A DNA stretch of 6,652 bases from an uncultured Chlorobiota bacterium. Its GTDB lineage: Bacteria > Bacteroidota > Kapaibacteriia > OLB7. The stretch spans positions 1 through 6,652 of the forward strand of contig CAMLOB010000226.1 of assembly GCA_946481475.1 (NCBI GenBank), in the 5' to 3' direction. Of the stretch, positions 1-4,044 are shown in pieces; within the stretch, counting starts at the first letter, position 1; each line of letters starts with the position of its first letter. A program made the position numbers and the translations under genes. A model generated the notes under the pieces. That model ran no database searches, was not told where the DNA came from, and saw nothing but the letters and a program-made list of their open reading frames with translations.

Positions 1-289
1 GTACCGAGAGGAGGGAGAGAATCGCCATGAGCGCGGCCGGGTAGAATCCTCCACCGACAAACAGCCACTCCCGACCGAAAAATCCAAGCAGCAGAAGGGC
101 CACCACCAGCGCCATGTAGAGGCCCGGGCGCCATCCCTTCTGCAGACGCAGACCGATCAGCACCAGATAGAGGCCGATCACTATGCCGCCGACAAGCGAT
201 ACATAATCGGTCGAAGCGGCATATCCGGTAATGCCGACGATCAGAACGGTGATGCCGAAGAGCATCTGATAGAGTGCCGTTGCGCGCAT
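1..289 (-). CDS. Small TMEM14/UPF0136-like membrane protein (partial, C-terminus beyond window edge)
   Basis: Reading the minus strand from the ATG at 289 gives an open frame of 96 codons that runs off the left edge. An in-frame TAA at 305-307 means 289 is the only ATG available. The protein is very hydrophobic. Segments at about residues 7-24, 31-48 and 57-71 look like transmembrane helices, and a fourth starts near residue 83. Short basic stretches (RLQKGWR, about 48-54) separate helices 2 and 3. The pattern G-x-F-Y-P-A-A-L-M-A-I-L-S-L-L (81-94) resembles the last-helix signature of the TMEM14/UPF0136 family (PAGLMAGLSLL-type). Members are about 100-110 residues, so only the last few residues are probably missing. 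The molecular function in bacteria is unknown to me. It lies 59 bases downstream of folP on the same strand and could be cotranscribed. No Shine-Dalgarno sequence is visible. The family call is by eye; another small four-helix membrane protein is possible. Confidence 0.6.
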   Translation of the reverse strand, partial: MRATALYQMLFGITVLIVGITGYAASTDYVSLVGGIVIGLYLVLIGLRLQKGWRPGLYMALVVALLLLGFFGREWLFVGGGFYPAALMAILSLLSV

Positions 290-331
290 AGTGCAGAGCG
301 TTCGTTAAGTTCTTGTGAATCCCGATTCGTG

Positions 332-340
332 AAAATACCA
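332..340 (-). promoter_or_regulatory. Possible extended -10 element for the small membrane protein
   Basis: On the minus strand, TG-G-TATTTT lies just after the folP stop codon and about 43 bases before the membrane-protein ATG at 289. It has the same TG-n-TA layout as the candidates upstream of rluB and topA, but matches the TATAAT consensus at only four of six positions, and no -35 box is evident. If real, the membrane protein can be transcribed apart from folP. The call is weak. Confidence 0.2.
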
Positions 341-348
341 ACCTCCGG

Positions 349-1302
349 CTATCCTGCCCGGAAACCCTCTGTAAACGGGAGGTGATCGGCGGCGAGGATG
401 CCGAACAGACCGAAGAATTCGACTGCCGGACGGACATCGTGAACGCGGAGGATTGTCCCTCCGTTGAGAACTGCCGCCGCGTGCGCACCGAGCGTTCCGT
501 AGAGACGTTCGGAGGGGGGGAGTCCGCCGAGTCGCCGACCGACAAACGATTTTCTTGAGGCCCCTATCAAGAGCGGAACCCCGAGTTGACCGAACGTCCC
601 CAACTCCCGGATCAGCCGTTCGGAATCTCCGGCCCCCTTGGCAAAACCGATGCCGGGGTCGGCAACAGGTTTGCGGACGCCGCGCGAACGGGCACGCTCG
701 ATTCTCTGCCGAAGATAGTCGATGACCTCTGTGACCACGTCATCATATTCGATCCGGTCAACAGGCTCTCTGTTAACCGGGTTGTGACCATGCATCAGGA
801 TACAGGGAATGTCCGCTTCGGCAGCTACGTCCCAGATCTCCTCATCGTATTCCCCCGCGCTGACGTCGTTGAGAATGCCGGCTCCGGCTTTGATTGCGGC
901 CCCGGCCACCTGCGGTTTCATCGTGTCGATCGAGATCATCGCCTCCGGCTCTTTTGAAAGAATCTCTTCGATCACCGGAACGACCCGCTCGATCTCCTCT
1001 TCGACGGAGACCGCTGTCGATCCCGCTCCGTAGTCGCGACCGGGGGGACGGGTGGACTCTCCTCCGATGTCCAGGATGTCGGCCCCTTCGGCCAGCAGCC
1101 GCAGTCCATGCTCCACGGCGTTGTCCCGGAGCGAGAAGTTTCCGCCATCATAGAAGCTGTCGGGGGTGACGTTGACGATGCCCATAATCAGGGGAGGGGG
1201 ATGGACTCGCGACTGCAATAGTGCCCCGATCCACTCCCACGATTCGGAGGCGTTACCGGTCTGTATGGTCTTCATCTTTTTTGTTGTGGTGTTGCTGAAC
1301 AT
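349..1302 (-). CDS. folP: Dihydropteroate synthase
   Basis: This enzyme condenses p-aminobenzoate with 6-hydroxymethyl-7,8-dihydropterin diphosphate to give 7,8-dihydropteroate in cytosolic folate synthesis; it is the sulfonamide target. Numbered from the ATG at 1302 (317 residues), the family motifs appear in order: MGIVNVTPDSFYDGG (about 40-54), DIGGESTRPPG (78-88), SIDT (124-127), NDVSAG (145-150), LMHGH (169-173), DPGIGFAKG (215-223), GASRKSF (247-253, with the Lys and Ser of the substrate-binding loop) and RVHDV (286-290). Length fits a TIM-barrel DHPS with a somewhat long N-terminus. The frame stays open to an ATG at 1347, but that stretch is encoded by a palindromic repeat, so I reject that start. 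The ATGs at 1302 and 1275 are both plausible and neither has a ribosome-binding site. The loop FAKG-AGDSE is slightly unlike the commoner GFGKT form. The TAG stop is at 349-351. Confidence 0.93.
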   Translation of the reverse strand: MFSNTTTKKMKTIQTGNASESWEWIGALLQSRVHPPPLIMGIVNVTPDSFYDGGNFSLRDNAVEHGLRLLAEGADILDIGGESTRPPGRDYGAGSTAVSVEEEIERVVPVIEEILSKEPEAMISIDTMKPQVAGAAIKAGAGILNDVSAGEYDEEIWDVAAEADIPCILMHGHNPVNREPVDRIEYDDVVTEVIDYLRQRIERARSRGVRKPVADPGIGFAKGAGDSERLIRELGTFGQLGVPLLIGASRKSFVGRRLGGLPPSERLYGTLGAHAAAVLNGGTILRVHDVRPAVEFFGLFGILAADHLPFTEGFRAG

Positions 1303-1319
1303 GTCTTCATGCCGTGGGT

Positions 1320-1360
1320 GGGGCGCAAGGTTTTGCGGTGGGCGCAAGGTTTTGCGCCCC
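1320..1360. repeat. Duplicated palindromic extragenic element upstream of folP
   Basis: Two copies of GGGCGCAAGGTTTTGCG occur at 1321-1337 and 1340-1356. The second copy continues into a perfect hairpin: an 8-bp stem, 1340-1347 with 1352-1359, around the 4-base loop GGTT. In the first copy only the inner CGCAA/TTGCG pairs. On the folP transcript, the strand complementary to 1352-1360 could also pair with that complementary to 1320-1328 over 9 bp (GGGGCGCAA with TTGCGCCCC), giving a second, mutually exclusive fold. The element begins about 18 bases upstream of the 1302 start. It resembles small palindromic repeats I associate with environmental genomes, but I cannot check copy number. Confidence 0.7.
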
Positions 1361-1387
1361 TACGGGAGATCGATTCCACGTTATCCG

Positions 1388-1415
1388 ATCGACATTTGAA
1401 AATCGACATTCGAAA
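1388..1415. repeat. 14-bp tandem repeat, two units
   Basis: The unit ATCGACATTTGAAA at 1388-1401 is followed directly by ATCGACATTCGAAA at 1402-1415, with a single T/C difference at position 10. It sits in the divergent folP/rluB gap between two unrelated palindromes. It is AT-richer than its surroundings. It could be a pair of binding sites or debris of an extragenic repeat. Confidence 0.6.
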
Positions 1416-1436
1416 TTTCCCTTGTTCCCTTCAGGC

Positions 1437-1458
1437 GGGACATGGTACCCCATGTCCC
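1437..1458. repeat. Perfect 9-bp-stem palindrome (GGGACATGG type)
   Basis: GGGACATGG at 1437-1445 and CCATGTCCC at 1450-1458 form a perfect 9-bp stem around the loop TACC. A single bulged T would let GGC/GCC pairs extend the base. There is no T-run on either side, and it lies between divergent genes, so a terminator role is unlikely. It looks like a REP-type extragenic palindrome or, less likely, an operator for rluB. Confidence 0.65.
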
Positions 1459-1483
1459 TGCCGATGTCGTTCCCCTCGTCCTC

Positions 1484-1492
1484 TGCTACGAT
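1484..1492 (+). promoter_or_regulatory. Candidate extended -10 element for rluB
   Basis: TG-C-TACGAT fits the extended -10 pattern TG-n-TAnnnT and lies about 45 bases before the rluB ATG, implying a leader of roughly 35-40 bases. No convincing -35 box stands at 17-18 bases spacing. Support comes from the similar TG-C-TATATT ahead of topA. Confidence 0.3.
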
Positions 1493-1536
1493 ACGTTTCT
1501 CCTCAACAATTCCGGGCGACGTAGATTCCCCTCACT

Positions 1537-2355
1537 ATGAAAACTCAAGCTAAGGGAAAGAACCGGGAGACCGAAATCGGAAAGAGGGAGACCGGGGCAG
1601 CATCCGGCAATGCGGGAATCCGGCTGAACAAGGTGCTGGCCGATGCGGGCGTGGCTTCCAGAAGGGGAGCCGACGAAATGATCACCGCAGGGAAGGTGCA
1701 GGTGAACGGTGTTGTCGTGCGGGAACTCGGGGTGCGCGTCGGAAGTGAGGACAAGGTCGTGGTTGACGGAAAACCGATCCGCCGGAAAGAACGGCTGCGC
1801 TATATCCTGTTGAACAAACCGAAAGATACGATCACGACGACCCGGGACGAGAAGGGGAGACGGACGGTGATGGAACTGGTGGACGTGCCGGAGCGGCTCT
1901 ATCCGGTCGGACGACTGGATCGGGAGACGACCGGCGTGCTCTTGCTGACAAACGACGGAGATCTTGCCTACAGGATGACGCATCCGCGCTACGAGGTGGA
2001 GCGGGAATATCGTGTGCTGCTTGACCGACCGATCACTCTCGACGATGCGCAACGAATTTCCGAAGGAGTCGACATCGGTCACGGCGAGAAGTCGCAACCG
2101 TGCGAGCTCCTTCTGGAAGAGGACCGCAAAAATCTGGTGATCATTCTCAGAGAGGGAAAGAACAGAGAGGTCAGAAGAATCTTCAAGGCGTTCGACTACG
2201 AAGTGCAGCGACTTCATCGGCTGAGCTACGGGGGGCTGACGGTCTCCGGAATGAAACGTGGAGAGTGGCGGGAGCTGAACCGACGGGAGGTGAGGGAACT
2301 GGAGCAGTTCCTGAGGATGAAAAAGAAATCGGCCGGGAGGCCGAAGACCCCGTAG
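1537..2355 (+). CDS. rluB: RluB/RsuA-family rRNA pseudouridine synthase
   Basis: This predicted cytosolic enzyme isomerises a uridine in rRNA to pseudouridine during ribosome maturation. The 272 residues show a basic N-terminal tail (1-27), then an S4 RNA-binding domain starting at IRLNKVLADAGVASRR (28-43) with KVQVNG (53-58). The catalytic domain carries LNKPKDTI (92-99) and the family motif YPVGRLDRETTGVLLLTNDG (122-141), in which Asp128 should be the catalytic aspartate. HPRYEVEREY (149-158), EGKNREVRRIF (206-216) and VQRLHRLSYG (223-232) complete the signature. These features fit the RsuA/RluB/RluE/RluF branch; the N-terminal S4 domain and length favour RluB (E. coli 23S rRNA U2605), but the exact target uridine cannot be read from sequence. 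No ribosome-binding site precedes the ATG; the next in-frame ATG would delete part of the S4 domain. The TAG stop lies inside the left arm of a hairpin. Confidence 0.9.
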   Translation: MKTQAKGKNRETEIGKRETGAASGNAGIRLNKVLADAGVASRRGADEMITAGKVQVNGVVVRELGVRVGSEDKVVVDGKPIRRKERLRYILLNKPKDTITTTRDEKGRRTVMELVDVPERLYPVGRLDRETTGVLLLTNDGDLAYRMTHPRYEVEREYRVLLDRPITLDDAQRISEGVDIGHGEKSQPCELLLEEDRKNLVIILREGKNREVRRIFKAFDYEVQRLHRLSYGGLTVSGMKRGEWRELNRREVRELEQFLRMKKKSAGRPKTP

Positions 2356-2404
2356 AACGCGATCCGCTCAACTTCAATACATCACAAGAAGCGGATCGCG
2401 TTCT
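2354..2404. terminator. Hairpin between convergent rluB and lipoprotein genes
   Basis: AGAACGCGATCCGCT at 2354-2368 is perfectly complementary to AGCGGATCGCGTTCT at 2390-2404: a 15-bp stem around a 21-base AC-rich loop. It overlaps the last bases of the rluB stop codon and precedes the end of the opposing lipoprotein gene by 40 bases. The position suggests a bidirectional terminator. However, neither strand has a U-tract after the stem and the loop is large, so Rho-aided termination or a transcript-stabilising hairpin are alternatives. Confidence 0.55.
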
Positions 2405-2444
2405 GATACGGGTTACTACGATGTCCTTACTGCAGCTATCATCC

Positions 2445-2882
2445 TTATCCTCTGCCGAGGCTCGGACTGCGGGAGACGATCACGCTGTCTCTGCGATCTC
2501 CGCCGTTGTCATCACCACCGTCGTCCCCTCCGTTGTCATCGGCTCCGCGTCCGCGGCCTCCTCTGCCGCGACCTCCACGGTCTCCGCCGTTGTCGTCTCC
2601 CGGAGGATCGATCATGATCGTATCGCAGTCGTCTCTTCCATCTCCGCGCGGGTCAATCCAGTTGGAATCCTTGTCTCCCCACGGGTCAATCCGGTTGGAG
2701 TCTCTGCCTCCGCCGCGACCATCTCCCCACGGATCGATAATTACCGTATCGCCACCTCCGCCGTTTCCTCCATTACCTCCGCCCCCCGTTCCCCCTCCGC
2801 CGAACGGATCGAACGGAAGATCGTGACAACCGACGAAGCCGATCATTGCAAAGGCTCCGAGAATTATTGAGAATGTTTTCAT
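2445..2882 (-). CDS. Gly/Asp-rich repetitive lipoprotein, function unknown
   Basis: From the ATG at 2882 the product has 145 residues. It opens with MKTFSIILGAFAMIGFVGC, a signal peptide with lipobox G-F-V-G-C, so Cys19 should be lipidated and the protein anchored in a membrane on the exported side. After a short linker (HDLPFDPF) comes a Gly/Asn run. Then an imperfect repeat with core D-[S/T]-x-x-I-D-P-x-G-D begins at about residues 45, 61, 72 and 87, with a decayed version (DSVIV) near 132. An RGG-like segment (about 100-112) and a Gly/Asp/Asn block (about 115-130) follow. The repeat shows in DNA too: a 33-bp period between 2649 and 2682. A second ATG at 2894 adds four residues. Nothing has a recognisable enzymatic fold. 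The Asp-rich repeats could bind divalent cations or act as a flexible spacer, which is inference. The opposite strand is open as well, but only this strand gives an export signal. The next gene, a hydrolase, is divergent. Confidence 0.75.
   Translation of the reverse strand: MKTFSIILGAFAMIGFVGCHDLPFDPFGGGGTGGGGNGGNGGGGDTVIIDPWGDGRGGGRDSNRIDPWGDKDSNWIDPRGDGRDDCDTIMIDPPGDDNGGDRGGRGRGGRGRGADDNGGDDGGDDNGGDRRDSVIVSRSPSLGRG
2649..2714 (-). repeat. 33-bp tandem repeat inside the lipoprotein gene
   Basis: On the plus strand CGGGTCAATCC-x-GTTGGA begins at 2649 and again at 2682, a period of 33 bases (11 codons) with few substitutions in the first half of the unit. It encodes the two neighbouring DSN-[R/W]-IDP repeats. 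Further upstream copies at protein level are more diverged in DNA. An in-frame period means the repeat number can change without breaking the frame. Confidence 0.6.
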
Positions 2883-2920
2883 TGTTATCAGCATTTCATT
2901 GATGTCGTGTAAATACTTTG

Positions 2921-2936
2921 CGGACCTGACGGTCCG
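2921..2936. promoter_or_regulatory. Short dyad in the lipoprotein/hydrolase divergent gap
   Basis: CGGACC at 2921-2926 and GGTCCG at 2931-2936 form a 6-bp perfect stem around TGAC. It lies 18 bases before the first possible hydrolase ATG and about 40 bases before the lipoprotein start. It could be an operator half-site pair for either gene. At 6 bp in GC-rich DNA it may also be chance. Confidence 0.3.
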
Positions 2937-2953
2937 GTTGATTCAAGTGGGCG

Positions 2954-3883
2954 ATGACATGGAACGTTCAACATCATCTCGGCGTTACCGGTGACGCCGA
3001 GTGGAATAACCATCTATCGGAAATGCCGTTACACGGACGATTGAAAATGAAAGACGAGATAAAGGATATGACATTCCTCGACCTCTTCAAGCGGGAGGTC
3101 GGGATGACGAAAGATCTTCCCTACGTCGATGGGGGAAGTGAGCGACAGAAGCTTGACGTCTATGCACCGCCGGATGCCGACGGGCTGCCGGTGACGATGT
3201 GGTTCTATGGCGGAGGCTGGCGAAGCGGCGACAAGAGATTGTTCGAACATCTCGGACGTGCCTTTGCCGTTCGGGGGATCGTGACCGTGGCGGCCAACTA
3301 TCGGCTTACTCCGGAAGTGGGTTATCCCGATCACGCTCGCGACTGCGCCGCAGCGACCGCATGGGTCTATCGGAATATCGTCCGGTACGGCGGCGATCCC
3401 GACGCGCTTTTCCTCTCCGGACATTCGGCCGGTGCCCATCTCGCAGCGATGGTTGCGCTCGATTCACGCTTCCTTGAAGAAGAGGGATTGTCGAACGACA
3501 TCATTCGGGGCGTGGTCATGATCAGCGGTGCGACCGACATCGCCGGCCACGTTCACTCGTCGGTCTTCACCACGCGGGAGCATATCGAGGAGACGTTCGG
3601 TTCAAGCCGGGCGGAACAGCAGGCCGCCTCGCCGATCAATCTGGTAAGTCCGGACGATCCGCCGTTTCTGATCGTGACCGCAGAGAAAGATCCTCCCGGA
3701 CTTCACGAACAGGGAAAGAACCTTGCCGATGCCCTTCGGGATGTCGACGTGTTTGCCCGCTATCTCAGCGTCAAGGGGCGAGACCACTTCTCGATTGTCC
3801 GTCGGTTCGGTCCCGGAGACGACACCACGGCAAATTCTGCAGCGGAGTTCATTCATCGGATCACCGGGCGAACGAGAGGGTAG
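2954..3883 (+). CDS. Alpha/beta-hydrolase (esterase/lipase, HSL or BD-FAE-like)
   Basis: This is a predicted cytosolic serine hydrolase acting on a carboxylic ester or amide; the substrate is unknown. In the 309-residue frame, LDVYAPP (67-73) opens the fold. FYGGGW (84-89) is the oxyanion-hole motif, with Tyr replacing the usual His of HGGG. NYRLTPE (115-121) and YPDHARDCAAATAWV (124-138) follow. GHSAG (156-160) supplies the nucleophile Ser158, and TAEKDPPG (242-249) the likely acid Asp246. RDHFS (276-280) gives the general base His278, so the triad is complete. The layout matches the carboxylesterase/kynurenine-formamidase-like group. No signal peptide is seen. The start is unsettled: ATGs at 2954, 3023, 3047 and 3068 are in frame, none with a ribosome-binding site. 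The conserved fold begins only around residue 55, and a 24-bp palindrome fills residues 9-16, so a later start such as 3047 is attractive. The TAG stop is at 3881-3883. topA follows 161 bases later. Confidence 0.85.
   Translation: MTWNVQHHLGVTGDAEWNNHLSEMPLHGRLKMKDEIKDMTFLDLFKREVGMTKDLPYVDGGSERQKLDVYAPPDADGLPVTMWFYGGGWRSGDKRLFEHLGRAFAVRGIVTVAANYRLTPEVGYPDHARDCAAATAWVYRNIVRYGGDPDALFLSGHSAGAHLAAMVALDSRFLEEEGLSNDIIRGVVMISGATDIAGHVHSSVFTTREHIEETFGSSRAEQQAASPINLVSPDDPPFLIVTAEKDPPGLHEQGKNLADALRDVDVFARYLSVKGRDHFSIVRRFGPGDDTTANSAAEFIHRITGRTRG
2978..3001. promoter_or_regulatory. 24-bp operator-like palindrome at the hydrolase start region
   Basis: The sequence at 2978-3001 reads CTCGGCGT-T-ACCGGT-G-ACGCCGAG. 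Every position pairs with its mirror except one T/G pair (2986/2993), and there is no loop. A continuous dyad of two helical turns is typical of homodimeric repressor sites. If translation starts at 3023 or 3047 it lies 21-45 bases upstream of the gene, where an operator would sit. If it starts at 2954 it is coding. I cannot name a regulator. Confidence 0.4.
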
Positions 3884-3905
3884 AGGGATCCGGAGCCGAC
3901 CGGAC

Positions 3906-3945
3906 ATCCGATCCGTGTTCATCCGTCCCGATCCGTCGTATCCGT
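3906..3945. repeat. Short ATCCG tandem array with 10-bp period
   Basis: ATCCG recurs at 3906, 3911, 3921, 3931 and 3940, and ATCCGT at exactly 10-base spacing for 3911, 3921 and 3931. The array sits in the 161-base gap between the hydrolase stop and topA, roughly 70-110 bases upstream of the topA -10 candidate. The rest of this gap holds only the topA promoter candidate. It may be a relic of an ATCCGTGTTC-type extragenic repeat or a set of helically phased binding sites. Confidence 0.5.
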
Positions 3946-4013
3946 GTACGATCATATCGGGAAAACCGAAACCGTACAGGGCAACAGAGTGATAAACCCG
4001 GATCATTCCCGAT

Positions 4014-4022
4014 TGCTATATT
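4014..4022 (+). promoter_or_regulatory. Candidate extended -10 element for topA
   Basis: TG-C-TATATT matches the extended -10 consensus TG-n-TATAAT at all but one base. It would start transcription near 4029-4031, leaving a leader of about 15 bases before the topA ATG at 4045. No strong -35 hexamer lies 16-18 bases upstream, as is common when TG-n is present. Confidence 0.45.
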
Positions 4023-4044
4023 CTCACCTCAAACTTGTCAGCGC

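Noticed and set aside
586..1169. Several plus-strand frames inside folP
   Set aside because: They overlap all the dihydropteroate synthase motifs on the other strand and have no recognisable content.
1303..1347. N-terminal extension of folP to the ATG at 1347
   Set aside because: These 15 codons are written by the duplicated palindromic repeat, and no DHPS homologue needs such a leader.
1320..1460. CRISPR-like array in the folP/rluB gap
   Set aside because: The repeats are only two copies each, 14-20 bases long, unrelated to one another and without regular spacers.
2356..2444. A small gene or RNA between rluB and the lipoprotein gene
   Set aside because: The gap is filled mainly by the hairpin, and no open frame or promoter is apparent in the remaining 40 bases.
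2100..2870. Plus-strand frames (2100-2870 and 2506-2826) opposite the lipoprotein gene
   Set aside because: They are Ser/Pro/Ala-rich complements of the Gly/Asp repeats, and one begins inside rluB. Neither has an export signal or a sensible start, whereas the minus frame has a lipobox signal peptide.
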